DNA of 64,000 nucleotides from NCBI RefSeq assembly GCF_022919075.1, contig NZ_CP095078.1, forward strand, positions 248,001 to 312,000, written 5' to 3'. Numbering within the stretch: the stretch's first letter is position 1; every line of letters begins with the position of its first letter. A model generated the notes under the pieces. It was given only the letters and a program-made list of their open reading frames with translations. It made no database searches and had not been told where the DNA came from. Below, piece after piece: positions 7,751 to 15,292 of this stretch. Origin of the DNA: Nocardioides sp. W7. Lineage in GTDB: Bacteria; Actinomycetota; Actinomycetes; Propionibacteriales; Nocardioidaceae. Made by a program: the position numbers and the translations under genes.

Positions 7751-8366
7751 GCGCCGGGGCCGGGTTCGCGCCCCGGATGCCCGTGGCGGCGAGGGCCAGC
7801 GCGAAGGCCAGGATCGTGGCCCTCGATACGTTGTCGGGCAGCAGCGGGTTGAGCGGGATCGTCACCACGTGCAGCAGCATCAGCAGCGGCACCCAGATCG
7901 GCACCGAACCGGCCCGCAGCAGCGCCGCGGCGAGCAGCAGCTCGCCGAGGCAGAACGCCACGATCCAGCCGTAGAGGAAGACCCGCAGCCCCGTCTCCTC
8001 CGAGACGGCGTCGATGCTGTCGTCGCGGATCGCGTCGGTGACGGCCAGGGCCCGGAAGAAGGCCAGCAGCATCGCGTAACCGGCGATGCCGATGAAGCCG
8101 ACGGCAAGCGAGACCATGGCGGCCATGCCGACGTACCGCCCCCGGTCCGGGACCAGGACGAGCAAGGTGGGCAGACCGATGATGAGCATCGCGGCGGCGA
8201 GGAAGTAGATCGCGGACACGGCCAGCCAGCGGCTGTCGTCCTCGCGGACCATCCGGAGCGTCTCCGAGCCGCTGGAGCCGGTCGGCGTCAGCAGCGAGGC
8301 GAGAGCCAGCGCCATGGCCCCGGTGACGAGCAGCGCCGCGGAGGCGGGGACCCAGTCGTTGCGCAT
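7737..8366 (-). CDS. Hypothetical integral membrane protein (DUF4386-like)
   Basis: The 209-residue protein has about six hydrophobic segments: ASAALLVTGAMALALASLL, WLAVSAIYFLAAAMLIIGLP, a segment at MVSLAVGFIGIAGYAMLLAFF, VFLYGWIVAFCLGELLLAAAL, VPLLMLLHVVTIPLNPLLP and ILAFALALAATGI. The layout resembles DUF4386-type proteins, without firm identification. The ATG at 8366 was chosen because TACCGT lies six bases before it; the frame is open further upstream. The gene converges on and slightly overlaps the oxidoreductase gene. Confidence 0.75.
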   Translation of the reverse strand: MRNDWVPASAALLVTGAMALALASLLTPTGSSGSETLRMVREDDSRWLAVSAIYFLAAAMLIIGLPTLLVLVPDRGRYVGMAAMVSLAVGFIGIAGYAMLLAFFRALAVTDAIRDDSIDAVSEETGLRVFLYGWIVAFCLGELLLAAALLRAGSVPIWVPLLMLLHVVTIPLNPLLPDNVSRATILAFALALAATGIRGANPAPALRPR

Positions 8367-8372
8367 CCGCAC

Positions 8373-8378
8373 ACGGTA
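8373..8378 (-). promoter_or_regulatory. Probable -10 element, leaderless membrane-protein gene
   Basis: TACCGT on the minus strand, six bases before ATG at 8366. Confidence 0.45.
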
Positions 8379-8403
8379 GGGCGACCCCGCCCTCCGCACT
8401 TGG

Positions 8404-9309
8404 TCAACCGAGAGTTTTGCCCACGGCCTCGGCGACGATCGCCACCTGGGCGGGGTCGGCGCTGGTGGGGATCAGCTGGACCTCGTCGGCGCCGAGGTCC
8501 TCGAAGCGGCGCAGCAGCGCGATCAGCTCGGGCACGGTGCCGGCGAAGCCGGTCGTCGGGGCCATCGCGTCGACGAGGTCGGCCGGCAGCCAGCTCAGGT
8601 AGTGGCGCAGGTGCCGGTGCACCTGCGCTCGGGCCTGGCCACCCGAGGTCTCCTCCAGGGCGAACCAGAACGACGTCGTCAGCCGGGGTGCCGGCCGGCC
8701 CGCCTCGGCCCAGGAGACCCGGGCCAGGTCGAACAGCCGACCGACGCCCTGCGTGGACAGGTCGAGGGTGACGCCCGCGAGCCCGTCGGCCCACCCGGCG
8801 GCGTACCGGATCGTCCTCGGACCGGTCGTCCCGACGAGCAGCTCCGGACCCCCGGCCCGCACCGGGGGCGGCCCGACCGGTCCGACCCCCTCGCCGACCC
8901 GCTCCCCGCTCCAGACCCGCCGCATCTCGGCGGCCCGCTCCCCCAGCTCGCGCATCCGCTGGGTCACCGGGTCCGCGCCGACCGCGAGGTAGTCCTCGAC
9001 CCGGCCGCCCACGCCCAGCCCGACGCTGAGCCGGCCGCCGCTGAGCCGGTCGCCGGTCGCGAGGGCCTTGGCGAGCAGCACCGGGTCGTGCAGCTGGGGT
9101 ACGACGACGGTGGTCGCGATCCGCACCCGCCGGGTCCAGGCGGCGACCGCGCCGAGCAGGGTCAGCGTCTCGGGGTTGTCGAAGGCCATCCGCTCCCCGA
9201 AGCACACCGACGAGAACGGTCCCTCGTCGATCGCCCGGGCCCACGTCTCCAGGACACCGTCCGTCACCCACAGGTCCGGCTCCATCACGGGCAGCGTCAT
9301 CCCCACCTG
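8404..9309 (-). CDS. LLM-class (F420-dependent type) oxidoreductase, second copy
   Basis: The protein has about 301 residues and the luciferase-like TIM-barrel fold, with the motifs GPFSSVCFGERMAFDNPETLT, VRIATTVVVPQLHDPVLLAKAL (quoted in parts: RIATTVVVPQLHDP), DRLSGGRLSVGLGVGGR and ELLVGTTGPRTIRYAAGWAD. It is only distantly similar to the oxidoreductase at 6737, so it is not a recent duplicate. The GTG at 9309 is taken as start (a CAGGGT hexamer lies six bases upstream); ATG 9300 is the alternative. Cofactor and substrate are not determined. Confidence 0.85.
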   Translation of the reverse strand, partial: QVGMTLPVMEPDLWVTDGVLETWARAIDEGPFSSVCFGERMAFDNPETLTLLGAVAAWTRRVRIATTVVVPQLHDPVLLAKALATGDRLSGGRLSVGLGVGGRVEDYLAVGADPVTQRMRELGERAAEMRRVWSGERVGEGVGPVGPPPVRAGGPELLVGTTGPRTIRYAAGWADGLAGVTLDLSTQGVGRLFDLARVSWAEAGRPAPRLTTSFWFALEETSGGQARAQVHRHLRHYLSWLPADLVDAMAPTTGFAGTVPELIALLRRFEDLGADEVQLIPTSADPAQVAIVAEAVGKTLG

Positions 9310-9435
9310 CACGCCGTCACCCTGGCACGGGCCGCGGGCCCTCGGGCCCGTCACCGGCCCACATTCCGGTGACCGGGATCGGCGACCTCAGGGGTCGTCA
9401 CCGCGCAGGTCGTCGGACCGGGGTTCGCGTCCGCC

Positions 9436-9441
9436 TACGCT
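9436..9441 (+). promoter_or_regulatory. Probable -10 element, leaderless MarR regulator
   Basis: TACGCT followed by seven bases and GTG at 9449. Confidence 0.5.
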
Positions 9442-9448
9442 GTCGACC

Positions 9449-9949
9449 GTGAGCCCCGACCGCGACCCGATCCGTGAGGCGCACCGGCAGTGGACCCGCC
9501 ACGGCTGGGCCGACGCCGCCGACGGCATGGCGATGGTGACCTCCGTCGTACGGGTCCAGCAGCTGCTGATGGAGCGCATCGACGCGGTGCTCCGCCCGCT
9601 CGGGCTGACCTTCGCCCGCTACGAGGTGCTGCGGCTGCTGTCGTTCTCCTCGGCCGGCGGGATGCCGATGACCCGGCTCGGGTCGCTGCTCCAGGTGCAC
9701 CCGACCAGCGTCACGAGCGCCGTCGACCGCCTCGAGCGACAGGGGTACGTCGAGCGGGTACGCCGCAGCGACGACCGCCGGGTCATCGTCGCCTCGATCA
9801 CCGACGCCGGCCGAGCGGTCGTCGAGACCGCCACCGACGGGCTCAACGGCCAGGTCTTCGAGCGGCCCGGGATCAGCGCCGAGCAGGTGGCCGCGCTGAC
9901 CGAGCTCCTCGGCGCCGTTCGGGCGGACGCCGGCGACCTGGTCGACTGA
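9449..9949 (+). CDS. MarR-family transcriptional regulator
   Basis: The 166-residue winged-helix regulator shows the MarR pattern: an N-terminal dimerisation helix, LTFARYEVLRLLSFSSAGGMP, the recognition helix in LLQVHPTSVTSAVDRLERQG, and the wing YVERVRRSDDRRVIVASITDAG. MarR proteins bind palindromic operators and usually respond to phenolic or acyl ligands. It stands upstream of icmF but is separated from it by about 420 bases containing a long inverted repeat, so control of icmF is possible but not shown. The start at 9449 rests on the leaderless -10 pattern. Confidence 0.9.
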   Translation: MSPDRDPIREAHRQWTRHGWADAADGMAMVTSVVRVQQLLMERIDAVLRPLGLTFARYEVLRLLSFSSAGGMPMTRLGSLLQVHPTSVTSAVDRLERQGYVERVRRSDDRRVIVASITDAGRAVVETATDGLNGQVFERPGISAEQVAALTELLGAVRADAGDLVD

Positions 9950-10180
9950 GGCGACGACGGCCAGGTCGCGTTGAACGGCCGGCTCCGGAGCTCGTACCAC
10001 GGGAAACGCGGAACCCCGGAGCCGGCCAGTAGGGCCGACGATCGCAGGTCGCCCGTGACGAGCCGCTCCCTCCAGAACTGCCCGCCACACCCGGTGACCG
10101 TCGGACACCCTGTCTTCGACGGTAGGGCGACGAGCAGCCGGCGTCGTCATCTAAATCGAGTATGTGTGGGGGAGCGCTCG

Positions 10181-10272
10181 CAGGTTCATCACGGTATGCA
10201 GACGAGCCCGCACTCCCCACGGCGTACCCACCGTGGGAACTGCCAACTGATCTGCATACCGTGATGAACCTG
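10181..10272. repeat. 22-bp perfect inverted repeat with nested hairpin upstream of icmF
   Basis: Positions 10181-10202 (starting CAGGTTCATCACGG) are the exact reverse complement of 10251-10272. Between them lies a second small stem, CCCACGG at 10216-10222 with CCGTGGG at 10231-10237. The whole can fold into a long nested hairpin. No T-run follows. It may be a terminator for the MarR gene, a regulatory structure in the icmF leader, or a small inserted element. Confidence 0.7.
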
Positions 10273-10337
10273 GGACTCAGGTGACTCCCACCCCCGGCTA
10301 CTTCCCCGTAAAGCCTGGACGTCCTACCATCGAATAG

Positions 10338-10349
10338 TTGGACATCCAA
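10338..10349. promoter_or_regulatory. Short palindrome close to icmF start
   Basis: TTGGA and TCCAA face each other around two bases, 19 bases before the icmF start codon. This is a possible operator; no regulator can be assigned. Confidence 0.3.
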
Positions 10350-10368
10350 TCTTCCCCGAAGGCAGCCA

Positions 10369-13300
10369 ATGACCGACCTGCACGTACCCCAGCACCCCGT
10401 CCGGCTCGTCACCGCGAGCAGCCTGTTCGACGGCCACGACGCCTCGATCAACATCATGCGGCGGATCTTCCAGAGCCAGGGCTGCGAGGTCGTGCACCTC
10501 GGTCACAACCGCTCCGTGCAGGAGGTCGTCGACGCCGCACTGGAGGAGGACGTCCAGGGGGTCGCGGTGTCGTCGTACCAGGGCGGGCACGTGGAGTACT
10601 TCGAGTACCTCGTCGAGTCGCTGCGGGCCCAGGGCGCCGACCACGTGCAGGTCGTCGGCGGCGGTGGCGGCGTGATCGTGCACGACGAGATCGAGCGGCT
10701 GCGCAGCTCCGGCGTCACCATCTTCTCCCCCGAGGACGGCCAGCGGATGGGCCTGGTCGGGATGATCAACTCGGTCGTGAAGAGCTGCGACACCGACCTG
10801 TGGGCGGCCAAGCAGGTCGGCGCCGAGCAGGTGCTCAGCGGCGACCGGTTCGCCATCGCCCGCGCGATCACCGCCGCCGAGCAGGGCCGGCTGCCCGCCG
10901 ACGTACTCGCCGCGCTGAGCGACGCCGCCGGCCGCAGCCACGCGCCGGTCCTCGGCATCACCGGCACCGGCGGGTCCGGCAAGTCCTCCCTCACCGACGA
11001 GCTCGTACGACGCATCCGCGTCGACCAGCAGGACAAGCTGCGGGTCGCGGTGGTGGCCGTCGACCCGACCCGGCGCAAGGGCGGCGGGGCGCTGCTCGGC
11101 GACCGGATCCGGATGAACGCCCTCGACGGCGACCGGGTCTTCTTCCGCAGCCTCGCCACCCGCGGCGCGCACGAGATCCCCGCCCAGCTCGCCGACGTGA
11201 TCACCGTCCTGAAGGCCGCCGGCTTCGACCTGGTCGTCGTCGAGACCCCCGGCATCGGCCAGGGCGACGCCGCGATCGTGCCGTTCGTCGACACGGCGCT
11301 CTACGTGATGACGCCGGAGTTCGGCGCCGCCTCGCAGCTGGAGAAGATCGACATGCTCGACTTCGCCGACGTCGTGGCGATCAACAAGTTCGAGCGCCGC
11401 GGCGCGCAGGACGCGCTGCGCGACGTGGGGCGCCAGCTGGTCCGCAACCGCGAGGCCTTCGGCCAGCAGCCCACCGACATGCCGGTCTTCGGCACCAGCG
11501 CCGCGACCTTCAACGACGACGGCGTCACCGCGCTCTACCAGCACCTGCGCGGCCTGCTCGGCGACCAGGGCCTGCCGCTCGGCGAGGGCACCCTGGAGCC
11601 GGTCGACGTCAAGCACTCCTCCGGCATCCGCGCGGTCGTCCCGCAGGAGCGGGTCCGCTACCTGGCCGAGATCACCGAGGCCGTGCGCGGCTACCACGCC
11701 CGCACCGAGGAGCTGGCCGCCGCCGCCCGCCAGGCTCAGGCGTTCCGGCTGGTGGCCGACGAGCTGGCGGGTCTCGATACGCCCTCGCTCGTCCCTCGCG
11801 AGGGCTACTCGACCAACGAGGACGACGCCGACCCCGCCGACCTCGCCGACCTCGCTGGTCGAGTAGCGAGCGCCAGCGAGCGTATCGAGACCCTCGTCCC
11901 GCCCGAGCTCCGCGCGCAGCTCGAGCAGTGGCCCTCCGTCGTCCAGGCGTACGCCGAGAAGCCCGGCCGCGAGTCGCTCTCGGGCAACGTCGTGCCGCGG
12001 GTCGCCGTACCCCGCTTCACCGACCACGGCGAGCTGGTCCGGTTCTTCCGCCGGGAGAACCTGCCCGGCTTCTTCCCGTTCACCGCGGGCGTCTTCCCGT
12101 TCAAGCGTGAGGGCGAGGACCCGGCCCGGATGTTCGCCGGCGAGGGCGACCCGGCCCGCACGAACCGCCGCTTCAAGCTGCTCTCGGAGGGCAACGAGGC
12201 GACCCGGCTGAGCACCGCCTTCGACTCGGTGACGCTCTACGGCCGCGACCCCGACGAGCGCCCCGACATCTACGGCAAGGTCGGCACGTCGGGGGTGAGC
12301 GTCGCGACGCTCGACGACATGAAGCAGCTGTACGACGGCTTCGACCTGCTCTCCCCGACGACCTCGGTCAGCATGACCATCAACGGCCCGGCGCCGACGG
12401 TGCTCGCCTTCTACCTCAACACCGTGATGGACCAGGCCCGCGAGCGTGGCATCGCGCCGGCCGAAGCACTGCGCACCGTCCGCGGCACCGTGCAGGCCGA
12501 CATCCTCAAGGAGGACCAGGGCCAGAACACCTGCCTGTTCTCCACCGAGTTCAGTCTGCGCTGCATGGCCGACATCCAGGAGTGGTTCATCGAGCAGGGG
12601 GTGCGCAACTTCTACTCGGTGAGCATCTCCGGCTACCACATCGCCGAGGCCGGGGCGAACCCCATCAGCCAGCTCGCCTTCACCCTGGCCAACGGCTTCA
12701 CCTACGTCGAGGCCTACCTCGCGCGCGGCATGGACATCGACGACTTCGCACCCAACCTGTCGTTCTTCTTCTCCAACGGCATGGACCCGGAGTACTCCGT
12801 CATCGGCCGCGTCGCCCGCCGGATCTGGGCGGTCGCGATGCGCGACAGGTACGGCGCCGGCGAGCGCTCGCAGAAGCTGAAGTACCACGTGCAGACGTCC
12901 GGCCGCTCCCTGCACGCACAGGAGATGGACTTCAACGACATCCGCACCACCCTGCAGGCGCTGATCGCGATCTACGACAACGCCAACAGCCTGCACACCA
13001 ACGCCTACGACGAGGCCGTGACCACCCCGGGTGAGGAGTCGGTACGCCGCGCCCTGGCCATCCAGCTGATCATCAACCGCGAGTGGGGCCTGGCGATGAA
13101 CGAGAACCCGCTCCAGGGCTCGTTCATCATCGACGAGCTCACCGACCTGGTGGAGACGGCCGTGCTCGCGGAGTTCGACGCCATCAACGCGCGCGGCGGC
13201 GTACTGGGCGCGATGGAGACCGGCTACCAGCGCGGCCGGATCCAGGACGAGTCGATGCTCTACGAGCACCGCAAGCACGACGGCTCGCTGCCGATCATCG

Positions 13301-13584
13301 GCGTCAACACGTTCCGCAAGCCCGGTGGCGACGACGGCACCCCCGACCACGTCGAGCTCGCCCGCGCGACGTCGGCGGAGAAGGAGTCGCAGCTGACCCG
13401 GGTCCGTGACTTCCAGGCCACCCACACCGACGAGGCGGCGGCCGCGCTGGCCCGGCTGAAGGAGGCCGCGACCTCCGGCGAGAACGTCTTCGCCGTCCTC
13501 ATGGACGCCGCGCGGGTCTGCTCGCTCGGTCAGGTGACGGAGGCGTTCTTCGAGGTCGGCGGCGCCTACCGCCGCAACGTCTGA
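10369..13584 (+). CDS. icmF: Fused isobutyryl-CoA mutase (IcmF)
   Basis: The 1071-residue protein combines three parts of an adenosylcobalamin-dependent mutase: an N-terminal B12-binding domain (FDGHDASIN near residue 25, then SSYQGGH), a MeaI-type G-protein chaperone domain (P-loop GITGTGGSGKSS near residue 196, VETPGIGQGD, NKFERRG), and a C-terminal substrate-binding barrel (GTSGVSVATLDDM, SPTTSVSMTING, EDQGQNTCLFSTEFSLRC). This order defines IcmF, which interconverts isobutyryl-CoA and butyryl-CoA and, in some members, branched C5 acyl-CoAs. A GAAGG ribosome site precedes the ATG. Residues about 468-508, in the linker before the substrate domain, are encoded by two facing copies of the genome's palindromic repeat and read through in frame. 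Neighbouring acyl-CoA genes fit a role in branched-chain acyl-CoA metabolism. Confidence 0.95.
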   Translation: MTDLHVPQHPVRLVTASSLFDGHDASINIMRRIFQSQGCEVVHLGHNRSVQEVVDAALEEDVQGVAVSSYQGGHVEYFEYLVESLRAQGADHVQVVGGGGGVIVHDEIERLRSSGVTIFSPEDGQRMGLVGMINSVVKSCDTDLWAAKQVGAEQVLSGDRFAIARAITAAEQGRLPADVLAALSDAAGRSHAPVLGITGTGGSGKSSLTDELVRRIRVDQQDKLRVAVVAVDPTRRKGGGALLGDRIRMNALDGDRVFFRSLATRGAHEIPAQLADVITVLKAAGFDLVVVETPGIGQGDAAIVPFVDTALYVMTPEFGAASQLEKIDMLDFADVVAINKFERRGAQDALRDVGRQLVRNREAFGQQPTDMPVFGTSAATFNDDGVTALYQHLRGLLGDQGLPLGEGTLEPVDVKHSSGIRAVVPQERVRYLAEITEAVRGYHARTEELAAAARQAQAFRLVADELAGLDTPSLVPREGYSTNEDDADPADLADLAGRVASASERIETLVPPELRAQLEQWPSVVQAYAEKPGRESLSGNVVPRVAVPRFTDHGELVRFFRRENLPGFFPFTAGVFPFKREGEDPARMFAGEGDPARTNRRFKLLSEGNEATRLSTAFDSVTLYGRDPDERPDIYGKVGTSGVSVATLDDMKQLYDGFDLLSPTTSVSMTINGPAPTVLAFYLNTVMDQARERGIAPAEALRTVRGTVQADILKEDQGQNTCLFSTEFSLRCMADIQEWFIEQGVRNFYSVSISGYHIAEAGANPISQLAFTLANGFTYVEAYLARGMDIDDFAPNLSFFFSNGMDPEYSVIGRVARRIWAVAMRDRYGAGERSQKLKYHVQTSGRSLHAQEMDFNDIRTTLQALIAIYDNANSLHTNAYDEAVTTPGEESVRRALAIQLIINREWGLAMNENPLQGSFIIDELTDLVETAVLAEFDAINARGGVLGAMETGYQRGRIQDESMLYEHRKHDGSLPIIGVNTFRKPGGDDGTPDHVELARATSAEKESQLTRVRDFQATHTDEAAAALARLKEAATSGENVFAVLMDAARVCSLGQVTEAFFEVGGAYRRNV
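11770..11892. repeat. Two facing palindromic repeats inside icmF
   Basis: A reverse copy (GGTCTCGATACGC to CTACTCGACCA, 11770-11816) and a forward copy (TGGTCGAGTAGCGAGC to GCGTATCGAGACC, 11856-11892) are separated by a 39-base acidic linker. Both are read in frame without stops. The same sequences occur outside genes at 13599-13809 and 63829-63865. Confidence 0.85.
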
Positions 13585-13598
13585 GCCCCTGGACGCCG

Positions 13599-13809
13599 GG
13601 TCTCGATACGCTCGCTGGCGCTCGCTACTCGACCAACGACACCCAGCTCGACGGTCGAGTAGCCCCGCGAGGAACGACACCCAGCTCGACGGTCGAGTAG
13701 CCCCACGAGGAACGACACCCAGCTCGTCGGTCGAGTGGCCCCGCGAGGAACGACACCCACCTCGACGGTCGAGTAGCCCCGCGAGGAACGAGCGGGGCGT
13801 ATCGAGACC
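13599..13809. repeat. Palindromic repeat cluster with four 38-bp tandem units
   Basis: The cluster opens with GGTCTCGATACGCTCGC and closes with GCGTATCGAGACC. Between them a unit starting GGTCGAGTAGCCCC recurs at 13653, 13691, 13729 and 13767, exactly 38 bases apart, with a few substitutions. It fills most of the gap between icmF and the thioesterase gene. Confidence 0.85.
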
Positions 13810-13894
13810 ACCCCGCGGGCCGGCGGACTCAACCGCCGGGAATCCCGACTCAACCGCCGGCAGGCCCGACTCAACGTGTGATGCCGGGCACCGC

Positions 13895-13900
13895 TAATCT
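13895..13900 (+). promoter_or_regulatory. Probable -10 element, leaderless thioesterase gene
   Basis: TAATCT followed by seven bases and GTG at 13908; it supports that start over GTG 13878 or ATG 13881. Confidence 0.5.
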
Positions 13901-13907
13901 CACGGTC

Positions 13908-14402
13908 GTGACCACCCTGCCGACGTACGACCAGCTGGCCGACCTCCCCGCCTACAGTGAGCGCCGCGTGCCGGTGGCCTTCGAGGACATCAACGGGCAC
14001 ATGAACGTGCGCCACTACGTGGGCATCGCGAGCGAGGGCCTGGACGACTCGCTCACCGAGGTCGGCATCCCGACCAACTGGGTCGACCGGGGCTTCGCGG
14101 TCTTCTCCGCCGAGCACCACCTGACCTACGTCAACGAGCTGCTCACCGGCGACACCGTGTCGGTCCGGGTGCGGCTGATCGGCCGCTCGGAGCGCGCGAT
14201 CCATGCGGTCGTCTACCTGGTCGACGAGACCCGCAAGCAGCTGAGCTACGTGATGGAGGAGATCTTCCTCCACATCGACATGACCACCCGCAAGACCTCG
14301 CCGTGGCCGGAGGACGTCGCCGCGCTGGTCGACGCCCGGGTCGCCGAGCACGAGAAGCTGTCGTTCGAGCCGATGCTGTCGGGGTCCATCGCCCTGCGAT
14401 GA
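13908..14402 (+). CDS. Hotdog-fold thioesterase family protein
   Basis: The 164-residue protein has the 4-hydroxybenzoyl-CoA-thioesterase-type hotdog pattern: VPVAFEDINGHMNVRHYVG, with the acidic and His/Asn positions common in the family, then FAVFSAEHHLTYVNELLTGD and VSVRVRLIGRSERAIHAVVY. Such enzymes hydrolyse acyl-CoA in the cytoplasm. Position after icmF suggests use on short or branched acyl-CoAs, which is inference. The start at 13908 was chosen from the TAATCT hexamer seven bases upstream. The stop lies 10 bases before the BtuF-like gene, so the two are probably one operon. Confidence 0.83.
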   Translation: MTTLPTYDQLADLPAYSERRVPVAFEDINGHMNVRHYVGIASEGLDDSLTEVGIPTNWVDRGFAVFSAEHHLTYVNELLTGDTVSVRVRLIGRSERAIHAVVYLVDETRKQLSYVMEEIFLHIDMTTRKTSPWPEDVAALVDARVAEHEKLSFEPMLSGSIALR

Positions 14403-14412
14403 CCCTCCTGCG

Positions 14413-15138
14413 ATGAGCGCGCGGCGCGTCGTCTCGCTGGTGCCCTCGATCACCGAGGCGCTGGCGAGCGTCCGGCCCGAGGCGCTGGTCGGCGCGACCG
14501 ACTGGTGCACCCACCCGGCGAATCTCGACGAGCTCGATCGACGGGAGCCGCTCACCCGGGTCCGGGGCACCAAGAACCCCGACCTGGCCGCCATCCGCGC
14601 CCTCTCCCCCGACCTGGTGATCGCCAACCGGGAGGAGAACCGCGAGCTCGACGTACGACGGCTGCGCGACGCCGGCGTACGCGTCCACGTCACGGTGGTC
14701 GAGACCGTGCCGCAGGCGATCGCCTGCTTCGAGGAGCTCTTCGACGACGTGCTCGACTGGCCGCGGCCGCCCTGGCTCGCGATCGCGCGCGAGCTGTGGC
14801 GCGGCCCGCTCCCACCGGTACGCCGCCGGGTCGCGATCCCGATCTGGCGCGATCCGTGGATGGTCGTCGGCTCCCGCACGTTCGCCGGCGACCTGGCCCA
14901 CCGGCTCGGTCTCGAGAACGTCTTCGGCTCGCACGCGGACCGCTACCCGCACGTGTCGGTCGACGACATCGACTCCTGCGGAGCGGACGTCGTACTGCTG
15001 CCCGACGAGCCGTACGCCTTCTCCGCCGCCGACGGTGTCTTCGCCGTCCCGGCCGAGCTGGTCAGCGGCCGACTGCTGACCTGGTACGGCCCGTCGCTGG
15101 TCGAGGCCCACGCCTCGCTGTCCCGCGCGGCCGACTGA
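14413..15138 (+). CDS. BtuF-like helical-backbone metal/cobalamin receptor lacking a signal peptide
   Basis: The 241 residues match the periplasmic-binding-protein type III fold (BtuF/FecB family): VVSLVPSITEALASVRPEALVGATDWCTHP at the start (quoted in parts: VVSLVPSITEAL, LVGATDWCTHP), then LSPDLVIANREENRELDVRRL, VVGSRTFAGDLAHRLGLENVF (part: FAGDLAHRLGLENVF) and a C-terminal LTWYGPSL. Exported members carry a signal peptide or lipobox; here the protein begins directly with the first strand, so it is probably cytoplasmic. No ABC permease or ATPase is adjacent. Just downstream of the B12-dependent icmF, a role in corrinoid handling is tempting but unproven. Confidence 0.82.
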   Translation: MSARRVVSLVPSITEALASVRPEALVGATDWCTHPANLDELDRREPLTRVRGTKNPDLAAIRALSPDLVIANREENRELDVRRLRDAGVRVHVTVVETVPQAIACFEELFDDVLDWPRPPWLAIARELWRGPLPPVRRRVAIPIWRDPWMVVGSRTFAGDLAHRLGLENVFGSHADRYPHVSVDDIDSCGADVVLLPDEPYAFSAADGVFAVPAELVSGRLLTWYGPSLVEAHASLSRAAD

Positions 15139-15141
15139 CGG

Positions 15142-15275
15142 ACGCTGGCCGAGCGAGGCGGTGCGTCGAGATCACCCCCACGGGCCTCGAGGCACCGCCC
15201 ACGCTCGTACCTCGATCAACGACCCCGACCCACCCGCGTTACGCCTCCCCCGGTGCTCCCGGTGGTCGAGCAGGA
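15142..15275. repeat. Degenerate palindromic repeat remnants
   Basis: Fragments resembling the repeat family (for example GGTGCGTCGAGATCA, CCTCGATCAAC and GGTGGTCGAGCAGGAGGC) occupy the gap between two converging genes, but no complete unit is preserved. Confidence 0.45.
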
Positions 15276-15292
15276 GGCGGACCGACCGCCGC

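Noticed and set aside
10181..10272. Cobalamin riboswitch upstream of icmF
   Set aside because: The inverted repeat is a simple long hairpin; I could not find the conserved B12-box core.
10324..13680. Very long open frame (over 1100 codons) on the minus strand across icmF
   Set aside because: It is the antisense shadow of icmF caused by high GC content; it has low-complexity Gly/Ala/Arg/Val composition and no domains, whereas the plus strand has clear catalytic motifs.
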